Source: Bacteroidota bacterium (GTDB taxonomy: Bacteria > Bacteroidota > Bacteroidia > Flavobacteriales > Crocinitomicaceae). Taken from it: a DNA stretch of 8,704 bases. This document shows, in pieces, positions 1 through 6,796 of the stretch. The notes under the pieces are model-generated. The model was not told the DNA's origin. It worked only from the letters and a program-made list of their open reading frames with translations, and did no database searches. The position numbers were made by a program, and so were the translations under genes. Where the stretch lies: NCBI GenBank assembly GCA_005798205.1, contig SYKJ01000095.1, forward strand, positions 1 through 8,704, written 5' to 3'. The number at the start of each line of letters is the position of its first letter. Position 1 is the stretch's first letter.

Positions 1-1539
1 AATTTAGGATATGCTTACTTAGAAAAAGAAAAGATAAAAGACGCTATTAATTCCTTCAGAATTTACTTACAATCAAACCCCCAAAATAAAGAAAAAAAAA
101 TAGATGCTTATTTTAGAATTGCAGATTGTTACTATTCAAATAAAGACGAAAATTTCCTAGCTATTCAGTATTACACAGAAGCACTTAATATGAATAGTGC
201 TTTTAATGATAAAGCACTATTCTATTTAGCAAAGACTTATGGTTACAACGGTCAATTAGAAGAAAAAATAACTGCTTTAAAAGATTTACTCAAAAATTAT
301 AATACATCAAAATATATAGTTAATAGTACTTATGAGCTAGCAAGAGCCTATGTCTCTACAGCCGATTATGATAATGCTCTGATAATTTATAAATCTTATG
401 TAATTAACTTCCCAAAAGCGATTAATTTAGTTGAAGCTCGACTTGGGATAGCTGATCTATATTATAAAAAGGGGGATTACAACCAAGCAGAAGTAGAATA
501 TATTAAAATATTAAACGAATTTGAAAAAGTAAGAGATATCTGTGAAAAAACTGTTAAGGGTTTAGTTGACGTATATTCAGCACAAAAATCTCCGGAAAAA
601 GCTGCAGATTTAGCAGATCGGTACCCTTGTGCAAATATTTCTAAAGACGAAAAAGAAAACCTTTTCTACAATCCTGCACTTCAAAGTTATATTGATAGTT
701 CCTACTCAGAGGCCATCCCAAAATTTGAGTTATATCTCACAAAATTTCCAAGTGGGCGCTTTGTAAATGAGACTTATTACTTTTTAGGAAATAGTTTCTA
801 TAAAATGAAAGATACAGTAAATGCAGTAAAATATTTTGAACAGTTTTTGGAAACTCCAAGTAATGTCTATTCTGAGATAGCAGCATCACGAACAGCAGGA
901 TATTATTATTCCAAACAAGATTACATCTCGGCTTTTAAATATTATGAAAAATTAGAAAAATTAGCTTCTAGACCAAGCGGTATATTTAGTGCAAGAATGG
1001 GATTAATGCAATGTGCTTTTTTGATGGAAGACTTTATAAAAGCGAGTATCTATGCAAAAATGGTTTTGGAATCAAATGGAATATCTAATCAACAAAAAAT
1101 TGAAGGGGAATATGCAAAAGGTATTTCAAACTACAATTTAGGAAATTTCGAGGAAGCAATAACTTCTCTTGAATGGCTTGTTAAAAATACCACTACTTCA
1201 ATTGGTTCTGAGGCAAAATTTACATTAGCTGAAATTTATTTCAAACAAGAGAAATATAGTCAATCAGATATTGAAATAAAATCATTGCTAAAAATGAAGC
1301 CTGCTTACAATTACTGGGTGGCTAAAGGACTTATATTACAAACACGAATATTTATTATTAATACTGACTTATTTCAAGCTGAACAAACCTTAAAGTCTGT
1401 TTTAGATTTTTATCCTGACAAAGAAGACGGAGTAATTTCAATCGCTAATGATTTATGGGCAGAATTAATGGAATTAAAAAATCCAATAATAATAGAGGAG
1501 GAAGAAGAAATTAAAAAAATTGAAATAAACGAGGAATAA
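1..1539 (+). CDS. TPR-repeat protein, 3' part (5' end outside window)
   Basis: The reading frame is open from the first base of the window, so this is the last 512 residues of a longer protein. An internal ATG at 190 is not the real start, because the repeat pattern continues upstream of it. The whole fragment is built from tetratricopeptide-like helix pairs with the usual small/aromatic spacing. Examples are LGYAYLEKEKIKDAINSF near the left end, YYFLGNSFYKMKDTVNAVKY in the middle and AKGISNYNLGNFEEAITSL near the right, roughly ten or eleven repeats in all. The chain ends in a Glu-rich acidic tail. TPR arrays are protein-binding scaffolds, and no catalytic motif is visible. The stop lies 2 bases before the next ATG, which encodes an outer-membrane barrel, so the two are very likely one operon. 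A periplasmic role as partner of that barrel is inference: any signal peptide is outside the window. Confidence 0.9.
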   Translation, partial: NLGYAYLEKEKIKDAINSFRIYLQSNPQNKEKKIDAYFRIADCYYSNKDENFLAIQYYTEALNMNSAFNDKALFYLAKTYGYNGQLEEKITALKDLLKNYNTSKYIVNSTYELARAYVSTADYDNALIIYKSYVINFPKAINLVEARLGIADLYYKKGDYNQAEVEYIKILNEFEKVRDICEKTVKGLVDVYSAQKSPEKAADLADRYPCANISKDEKENLFYNPALQSYIDSSYSEAIPKFELYLTKFPSGRFVNETYYFLGNSFYKMKDTVNAVKYFEQFLETPSNVYSEIAASRTAGYYYSKQDYISAFKYYEKLEKLASRPSGIFSARMGLMQCAFLMEDFIKASIYAKMVLESNGISNQQKIEGEYAKGISNYNLGNFEEAITSLEWLVKNTTTSIGSEAKFTLAEIYFKQEKYSQSDIEIKSLLKMKPAYNYWVAKGLILQTRIFIINTDLFQAEQTLKSVLDFYPDKEDGVISIANDLWAELMELKNPIIIEEEEEIKKIEINEE

Positions 1540-1541
1540 AA

Positions 1542-3263
1542 ATGAGAAAGGAAATTTTATTTTATTGTTTTATTTTGTTCGCTGGCCTTAGTTTTGCCCA
1601 ACCTCCAGATGTTATTGTAGAAGGAAAAGGAAAACGAGAGATTGAGCCCTCTTTTCGTATTTTAGAGGCCCCTAGAATTATAGATACTGTTAAGGCTGTC
1701 GCTGTACCTTTATATCCCCTTTTAGTTTTTCAACAACCTACCAAAATCATTTTAGACACGATAAATATTGCAACTGTTGAGACTACTGAAAAAATTAAAC
1801 AAATTTATCCTTTCTACTCAAAAGTTGGTTTAGGATCAAAATTAATGCCTTTGGGAGAATTATATTTTAATTCTACACGCTCTCGAACATATCAATACGG
1901 CGCACACATAAAACATTTGAGCTCTTTTGGATCAATTAAAAGAGGTGATACACAATTTCCAATTGGGCAGTTTGATAATACAGATATCGCACTTTTTGGA
2001 AAAATAAATCAACAATTTTATACAATAGGCGCTAAGATTCATTACCTAAACAACGGATTTCACTATTATGGTCTTCCTAATTCCGTAATTACTGATTCAA
2101 AAACAATTGCACAGCGGTATCAAAATAGTGGGGCCGACTTAGAATTTATTGGTAATAGAGGTGACACGTCCATTTTGAATTATAAAATTACGAGTGGATT
2201 TAATTTCCTGACAACAAAAAAACCACTTGTTGACACATTAGTCGATTGGAGAGCTAGAGAACAGCAATTTTATATAAATACACGGGGTTGGTATAAATAT
2301 AAAAGTGAAACCTTTTACGCTAATTTAGGAGTGCGCTACAATTCATATCTGTATGGTATTGCTGATACATCAATCATGCCAAGCGATTCTGGTTTAGTTT
2401 CAAAAAATACAATCATTGATTTTAATCCCGGTATTTTGACACAGCTTTATAAAAATCGCTTTAAAGTTGAAGTAGGACTTTTATTGAGTATAGATATTCA
2501 TGAAAAAACAAAAATGTATGCTTACCCACAAGTAGAAATAAAGTATTCTCTATTTAATGATATTTTTATTCCATTTGCCGGTATTCGAGGAGGCTTAAAG
2601 CAAAATTCATTTCGCTCATTTACCTCTGATAATCTCTATTTAATCTCAAATATATCCATTCAAAATGAGCACAATCCATATGATATTTATGGAGGATTTA
2701 AAGGTACTTTGAGTAATAAATTGAGCTTTAATATCAACTTAAGTTCTGCAAGAATTTTAAATAAGGCTTTTTTTGTTTCTGATATCTTGTTTTCTCAATC
2801 AAATAAGTTCAATGTTGTTTACGATACACTTAATTTAACAAAAATTGAGGGCTCAGCTTCATATCAACAAAATGAAAAATTTAAAATTGATGCCCTTGCT
2901 CGCCTCTTTTCATATCAGACAAAAAATGAGGCATTTGCATGGAATTTACCGCGATTTGAGTTACTTGTTCGTGGATCTTACAATCTTTACGATAAGTTTC
3001 TCGTTAATTTAAGTGCAAAAGTAGAAACAGGAAGAAAAGCAAAAGTTTATTCGCCTGGCGAAGATGTTGAAGAAAAAAATGGTCAATATGCGAAACCGCT
3101 TGGAGCCATTGTAGACATAAATTTAGGATTTGAGTACCGTTATAATACGCGAGTAAGTGCATTTTTACAAATCAATAATTTAGCTTCACAACAATATTAT
3201 CGTTGGTACAATTATCCTGTTCAGCCAATCCAGATAATGGCAGGTGTTACAGCACGATTCTGA
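1542..3263 (+). CDS. Outer-membrane beta-barrel protein, TonB-receptor-like C-terminus, no evident plug
   Basis: The 573-residue product starts with a clear signal peptide (hydrophobic residues 4-18, likely cleavage A19/Q20, a typical Bacteroidota site). After a Pro-rich linker to about residue 90, the chain is a long run of alternating hydrophobic/polar, aromatic-rich segments separated by polar turns, as in transmembrane beta-strands. It ends in Phe, the outer-membrane C-terminal signature. The last 30 residues (544-573, with NNL, QQYYRWYNYP and AGVTARF) resemble the final strands of TonB-dependent receptors. Such receptors usually exceed 650 residues and carry an N-terminal plug of about 120 residues. 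I see neither a plug nor a TonB box, and there is little room for one. The gene follows the TPR gene by 2 bases and is probably translationally coupled to it. A substrate cannot be named. It could be a plugless structural or porin-like relative. The barrel assignment is strong, the transport role is not. Confidence 0.82.
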   Translation: MRKEILFYCFILFAGLSFAQPPDVIVEGKGKREIEPSFRILEAPRIIDTVKAVAVPLYPLLVFQQPTKIILDTINIATVETTEKIKQIYPFYSKVGLGSKLMPLGELYFNSTRSRTYQYGAHIKHLSSFGSIKRGDTQFPIGQFDNTDIALFGKINQQFYTIGAKIHYLNNGFHYYGLPNSVITDSKTIAQRYQNSGADLEFIGNRGDTSILNYKITSGFNFLTTKKPLVDTLVDWRAREQQFYINTRGWYKYKSETFYANLGVRYNSYLYGIADTSIMPSDSGLVSKNTIIDFNPGILTQLYKNRFKVEVGLLLSIDIHEKTKMYAYPQVEIKYSLFNDIFIPFAGIRGGLKQNSFRSFTSDNLYLISNISIQNEHNPYDIYGGFKGTLSNKLSFNINLSSARILNKAFFVSDILFSQSNKFNVVYDTLNLTKIEGSASYQQNEKFKIDALARLFSYQTKNEAFAWNLPRFELLVRGSYNLYDKFLVNLSAKVETGRKAKVYSPGEDVEEKNGQYAKPLGAIVDINLGFEYRYNTRVSAFLQINNLASQQYYRWYNYPVQPIQIMAGVTARF

Positions 3264-3274
3264 TAAAATTCTAG

Positions 3275-3517
3275 TTATTTATTGAAGAATAAATTCTTGG
3301 CAAAGGTTGAAATTTGCTTCCTAAACAAAAATAAAAGAAGTAAATATGGAATTATCATCAAATAAAGTATCCCAAAGTTTATATTTGACCCAAACGAACT
3401 CTCATCTAATTGGCTGCCCTGCTCGGCTAATAACTTACATTGTGAACAACCCTGAGAAAATAAGCGCGAGGAACTTAAAACAAACAATAAGATAAGAAGA
3501 TATATTTTTTGATTCAT
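3275..3517 (-). CDS. Small exported membrane protein with CxxC pair
   Basis: This minus-strand gene encodes 80 residues from the ATG at 3517. An upstream in-frame GTG at 3532 would add five residues, but it falls at or just past the transcription start predicted from the TAATTTTG box, so the ATG is preferred. The product has a signal peptide (residues 5-20, likely cleavage S21/Q22), a CSQC pair at residues 24-27 near the mature N-terminus, a polar stretch with GSN, one hydrophobic segment at about 48-65 containing LYLMIIPYLL, and a short basic tail. From memory, similar small proteins with a CxxC and a GILYLM-P-Y segment recur in Bacteroidota genomes as conserved hypotheticals; I know no assigned function. 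There is no His after the CxxC, so it is not a c-type heme site. Metal binding or redox is possible. It converges on the barrel gene with 11 bases between stops. Confidence 0.78.
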   Translation of the reverse strand: MNQKIYLLILLFVLSSSRLFSQGCSQCKLLAEQGSQLDESSFGSNINFGILYLMIIPYLLLLFLFRKQISTFAKNLFFNK

Positions 3518-3536
3518 AAAATGAAAATTCACTTTA

Positions 3537-3567
3537 CAAAATTACTGAACATTTAAACCAATTCAAA
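3537..3567 (-). promoter_or_regulatory. Bacteroidota-type promoter for the small CxxC gene
   Basis: Read on the minus strand, TTTG (3567-3564), exactly 19 bases, then TAATTTTG (3544-3537). This fits the Bacteroidota sigma consensus TTTG-N19-TAnnTTTG at every fixed position. A start about 5-7 bases downstream would lie near 3531, leaving a leader of about 14 bases before the ATG at 3517. The element overlaps the plus-strand promoter of the divergent lipoprotein gene. Confidence 0.72.
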
Positions 3568-3572
3568 ATCAT

Positions 3573-3580
3573 TATTTTTG
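3573..3580 (+). promoter_or_regulatory. -7 box of the TPR lipoprotein gene
   Basis: TATTTTTG matches TAnnTTTG at all fixed positions and ends 4 bases before the ATG at 3585. No TTTG is seen at the expected -33 distance (around 3549-3553, sequence CATTTAAACC), so the upstream element is weak or the promoter may need help. With the usual 5-7 base gap to the transcription start, the mRNA would begin at or very near the ATG, which implies a leaderless transcript. Confidence 0.55.
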
Positions 3581-3584
3581 TGCT

Positions 3585-4589
3585 ATGAAATTAATTGTCT
3601 TTTTTCTTGCTCTTCTTTTTTTAGCACTTCAATCATGTAACGATAAACCAAAAAACAGAAAAGATGAGAGCAAATTAAGTTTAGACCGTCTTCTGCTACG
3701 CTACCCTGATAGTCTTGAATTAATAATACGACATGGCAATCAAGCTATGGAAAAAAGAGATTTTCCAACAGCTTTAGCAGATGGGGCAAAAGCATTTCGT
3801 TTAGATAGCACGCGAATTGATTGTCGGCTACTTTACGCTGAGGCACTTATTAATAAATCCAATAGGACTGTTGCCGATATTTTTGATGCTCAACGACATT
3901 ATCTAATTATTACAAAAAAAGACTCCAAAAATCCAAAAGCATTTGTGGGTTTAGCAAATGTATATTGTATTCTTGAAGATTATGACGCTGCATTTAAATA
4001 CATCAATATAGCATTAAAAATTAATCCACGTTTTCGAGATGCATATGTTCTAAAAGGTAGTATCTATAGACTGCAAGGGAATTTCAAATTGGCAGTATCT
4101 TCTTATGAAACTGCTGTACAACAAGATCCAGAGTTTTATGTTGGATACCTTATGCTTGGTGCGCTTTACGAGTCGAAACAAGACCCATTGTGTATTGAAT
4201 ATTATACCACTGCTTATCAATTACAACCAAAGAATCCAGATGTTATTTATTCATTGGCGTATGCAAAACAAATGTTCGGTAAAGAAACTGCTGCAAAAGG
4301 TCTCTACAGAAAAATGATCCGTTTGGATAGTTTATATTATGTGGCGTATTTTCAGATTGCTTACATCAAGCAGTTTTCGGAAAACGACTTGGATAGCGCT
4401 CTTTTCTACTACGATAAAACCTTAGAAATTAATGAAAAACACTTTGAATCTTACCACAATATCGGTTTAATTTACGAAGATAAAAAAGACATTACAAATG
4501 CTTTGTTGTCCTATGGCAAAGCACTTAAATACAATCCGGAATTTGATTTAAGCTTGGAGCGTGTTGCGATTCTTAAAAAAAGACTTTGA
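3585..4589 (+). CDS. TPR-repeat lipoprotein
   Basis: The 334-residue product begins with a lipoprotein signal peptide: hydrophobic residues 3-15 and lipobox LQSC with the lipidated Cys at 18, followed by NDKPKNRK. The residues after the Cys are only a weak match to the acidic lipoprotein export signal of Bacteroidota, so inner- versus outer-membrane and surface placement is open. The mature part is about seven TPR units, at roughly 43-76 (degenerate), 118-150, 152-184, 185-216, 218-250, 252-284 and 287-320. The helix-turn-helix pattern is clear, for example AYVLKGSIYRLQGNFKLAVS. TPR lipoproteins of this kind usually tether or assemble envelope complexes; no enzyme motif is visible. Its stop overlaps the start of the next membrane-protein gene by 4 bases, so the two are probably co-translated. 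The start is fixed by the signal peptide. Confidence 0.88.
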   Translation: MKLIVFFLALLFLALQSCNDKPKNRKDESKLSLDRLLLRYPDSLELIIRHGNQAMEKRDFPTALADGAKAFRLDSTRIDCRLLYAEALINKSNRTVADIFDAQRHYLIITKKDSKNPKAFVGLANVYCILEDYDAAFKYINIALKINPRFRDAYVLKGSIYRLQGNFKLAVSSYETAVQQDPEFYVGYLMLGALYESKQDPLCIEYYTTAYQLQPKNPDVIYSLAYAKQMFGKETAAKGLYRKMIRLDSLYYVAYFQIAYIKQFSENDLDSALFYYDKTLEINEKHFESYHNIGLIYEDKKDITNALLSYGKALKYNPEFDLSLERVAILKKRL

Positions 4590-5179
4590 ATAGAGCAGAG
4601 AAAATACGCGACCTAATTGGCGATGTTGCACTTCCTCTTATGGGGTTTTTTCTGTGGAATTGGGGCCTTTATTTTATCTTGATTTATTTTATGTTGGATC
4701 AACTTTCAAGAACGGTTTTTTTGCCTTGGCGCTTGAAATTGACTAATCTTAACCCCTTTGAAAAACGTAAAATAATTATCCGTTCTTTTTTGCTTTTTTT
4801 TGTAGAGGTTTTTTTAGTTCACATTTTCATAAAAACGCTCTTGCCTTCAATTCAATTTCAAAAAGAAATTTCTAGCTTTTTTCATTACAGCGACATGGGC
4901 ATTGAGCAAGGATATATTTTGCTCCCTTTGTTAGTTTTAGGGGAATGGTTGCGCCTGAAACAAGATTTAAGAATGGGAATTGTTGGAGTACGCCAAATAG
5001 TAATTCTACAACGGAATAAAAAATTAAGTTTTTTTAGAATTTCATTTTTCGCCTTTTTTCTAGGATTGTTATTTTGGTTGCCGCTAAATGAAAGAATAAT
5101 GGCCGTCTGTTTTTTCCTTTTTATTTCCTTATTAGTCTTAATGCCTATTAAAATAAATGCAGCAACACCAAAAACCTGA
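4586..5179 (+). CDS. Polytopic membrane protein of unknown function
   Basis: I do not recognise this family. The frame starts at TTG 4586, overlapping the lipoprotein stop (TTGA, 4 bases), an arrangement typical of translational coupling. The first in-frame ATG (4640) would remove 18 residues and clip the start of the first membrane segment. The 197-residue product has four or five hydrophobic segments, at about 14-38, 64-86, 109-122 (short), 149-166 and 170-188. Basic loops lie between them (RLK near 49-51, EKRK at 59-62, RNKK at 143-146). There are many Phe, Leu and Trp residues and no obvious catalytic or metal-binding motif. Because it is coupled to a TPR lipoprotein, an inner-membrane partner in an envelope complex is a reasonable guess but only that. 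Three poly-T tracts (T6, T8, T7) lie within 4786-4815, and the frame is intact through them. Confidence 0.75.
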   Translation: MNRAEKIRDLIGDVALPLMGFFLWNWGLYFILIYFMLDQLSRTVFLPWRLKLTNLNPFEKRKIIIRSFLLFFVEVFLVHIFIKTLLPSIQFQKEISSFFHYSDMGIEQGYILLPLLVLGEWLRLKQDLRMGIVGVRQIVILQRNKKLSFFRISFFAFFLGLLFWLPLNERIMAVCFFLFISLLVLMPIKINAATPKT

Positions 5180-5190
5180 AGCCCAAATAG

Positions 5191-5220
5191 TTGATAAAAC
5201 TCAATTTTCGCTTATTTTTG
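5191..5220 (+). promoter_or_regulatory. Bacteroidota-type promoter of the carboxylase operon
   Basis: TTG at 5191-5193 is followed by exactly 19 bases and then TATTTTTG at 5213-5220, matching the Bacteroidota consensus -33/-7 pair. Transcription would start near 5226, leaving a leader of about 10 bases before the ATG at 5237. This 57-base gap is the only good plus-strand promoter position between 5180 and the window end, so it likely serves all four downstream genes. No rho-independent terminator for the preceding gene is visible here. Confidence 0.68.
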
Positions 5221-5236
5221 TAAACAGATAAAAAAC

Positions 5237-6778
5237 ATGGATAAAAACCAAGAGTTAGAGAAGAGACGCGAGGAAGCAAAACTAGGTGGTGGTAAAAATA
5301 GAATAGAAAAACAACATCAGCAAGGCAAGTTAACGGCGAGCGAGCGACTTACTTTACTAATGGATGAGGGTTCCTTTCAAGAAATTGGTGCATTTGTTGA
5401 ACACAGAGCTTCGACCTTTGGTTTAGAAGATCAGCGGATCCCTGGAGATGGAGTAATCACAGGCTTTGGAACAATTCACGGACGTTTAATTTATGTTTTT
5501 TCTCAGGACTTTACTGTTCTAGGAGGATCGCTTTCGGAAACACACGCTGCAAAGATTTGCCGAATCATGGATTTAGCAATGAAAAATGGAGCACCTCTTA
5601 TTGGTCTAAATGACTCTGGAGGGGCACGAATTCAAGAGGGTGTGGTTTCTTTAGCAGGATATGCTGATATTTTCTTTCGAAATACAAGAGCTTCGGGAGT
5701 AATTCCTCAAATTTCAGTAATAATGGGGCCTTCCGCTGGTGGTGCTGTTTATTCTCCTGCCTTAACAGATTTTATTTTTATGGTTGAAGAAACATCCTAC
5801 ATGTTTGTAACCGGTCCAAATGTTGTGAAAACTGTTACCCATGAAGAGGTTTCCTCTGAAGATTTGGGAGGTGCTAAAACACACGCTGAAAAATCAGGTG
5901 TCAATCATTTTACTGCAGCAAATGATGTTGAGTGTCTAAAAAATGTAAGGAATTTAATAAGTTATTTCCCTCAAAATGCATATGAATTAGCTCCTAAAAC
6001 GTCCATATTTAATTTTTCCAAAGTTAAATTGTCTCAAATAGAAAAAATTCTTCCTGAAAATGCAACTATACCTTATGACATTCGGAAAGTAATTGAGTGC
6101 GTAATTGATGATGGTAGTTTTCTTGAAGTCCAAAAAGATTTTGCTAAAAATATTGTAGTTGGGTTTTCTCGTTTGGAGGGAAGAACTATAGGTGTAATTG
6201 CTAACCAACCTTCGGCAATGGCGGGAGTATTAGATATTGATTCGTCGAGGAAAGGTGCTCGTTTTGTTCGTTTTTGTGACTCATTTAATATTCCATTGCT
6301 TGTTTTTGAGGATGTTCCTGGGTTTCTGCCTGGTACAGACCAAGAATGGCGCGGAATTATAACTCACGGCGCAAAATTATTATATGCTTTTTCAGAGGCA
6401 ACAGTGCCAAGAATTACCGTAATTACAAGAAAAGCATATGGCGGAGCTTATTGTGTAATGAATTCCAAAAGCATTGGTGCGGACCTTGTTTTTGCCTGGC
6501 CTACAGCAGAAATTGCTGTGATGGGAGCCAAAGGAGCGGCGGAGATTATTTTTAAGCGTGAGATTGCAGAAGCTGCCGATTCTCAAGCAAAATTAGCAGA
6601 AAAAGAGGCAGAATATGGAGAATTATTCGCAAACCCCTATCGGGCAGCTGAAAGAGGAATAGTAGATGAAGTGATTTATCCTTCAGAAACAAGAAAAAAA
6701 CTTATTCTAGGGTTTAAAATGCTTGAAAATAAAGCTGAAAGTTTACCAAAAAAGAAACATGGAAATATTCCTTTGTAA
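5237..6778 (+). CDS. pccB: Acyl-CoA carboxylase beta (carboxyltransferase) subunit, propionyl-CoA carboxylase type
   Basis: The 513 residues are full length for the family. The enzyme transfers the carboxyl group from biotin to an acyl-CoA, most likely propionyl-CoA to methylmalonyl-CoA, in the cytosol. Two crotonase-fold halves are visible. The N-half has the [13 protein letters not shown] entry (35-47), [12 protein letters not shown] (124-135) and the oxyanion-hole [12 protein letters not shown] (164-175). The C-half has [20 protein letters not shown] (359-378), [11 protein letters not shown] (398-408) and [20 protein letters not shown] (420-439). Asp is found in human and Streptomyces PccB at what I take to be position 406 here, which is Cys; that site influences acyl-chain choice, so propionyl specificity is likely but not proven. 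The biotin carboxylase/biotin carrier subunit is not in the window and must be encoded elsewhere. Methylcrotonyl-CoA or glutaconyl-CoA type carboxyltransferases are less likely alternatives. A consensus promoter precedes it, and the next gene starts 18 bases after its stop. Confidence 0.93.
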   Translation: MDKNQELEKRREEAKLGGGKNRIEKQHQQGKLTASERLTLLMDEGSFQEIGAFVEHRASTFGLEDQRIPGDGVITGFGTIHGRLIYVFSQDFTVLGGSLSETHAAKICRIMDLAMKNGAPLIGLNDSGGARIQEGVVSLAGYADIFFRNTRASGVIPQISVIMGPSAGGAVYSPALTDFIFMVEETSYMFVTGPNVVKTVTHEEVSSEDLGGAKTHAEKSGVNHFTAANDVECLKNVRNLISYFPQNAYELAPKTSIFNFSKVKLSQIEKILPENATIPYDIRKVIECVIDDGSFLEVQKDFAKNIVVGFSRLEGRTIGVIANQPSAMAGVLDIDSSRKGARFVRFCDSFNIPLLVFEDVPGFLPGTDQEWRGIITHGAKLLYAFSEATVPRITVITRKAYGGAYCVMNSKSIGADLVFAWPTAEIAVMGAKGAAEIIFKREIAEAADSQAKLAEKEAEYGELFANPYRAAERGIVDEVIYPSETRKKLILGFKMLENKAESLPKKKHGNIPL

Positions 6779-6796
6779 TAAAATCAATAGTAAATT

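Noticed and set aside
3285..3298. Perfect AT-rich inverted repeat AAGAAT-AA-ATTCTT near the convergent gene ends, as a possible bidirectional terminator.
   Set aside because: The stem is only six mostly A/T pairs with a two-base loop, and it lies inside the end of the small minus-strand gene; too weak to call a terminator.
3518..3532. GTG at 3532 as the start of the small minus-strand protein (five extra residues).
   Set aside because: It lies at the predicted transcription start, and the signal peptide is complete from the ATG at 3517.
4105..4317. Plus-strand open frame of 70 codons inside the TPR lipoprotein gene.
   Set aside because: It is a shadow of the real frame: no domain pattern, and the overlapping gene has clear TPR repeats throughout.
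5987..6586. Several 64-73 codon open frames on both strands inside the carboxylase gene.
   Set aside because: All lie within well-conserved pccB sequence, have no recognisable domains and no supporting promoters.
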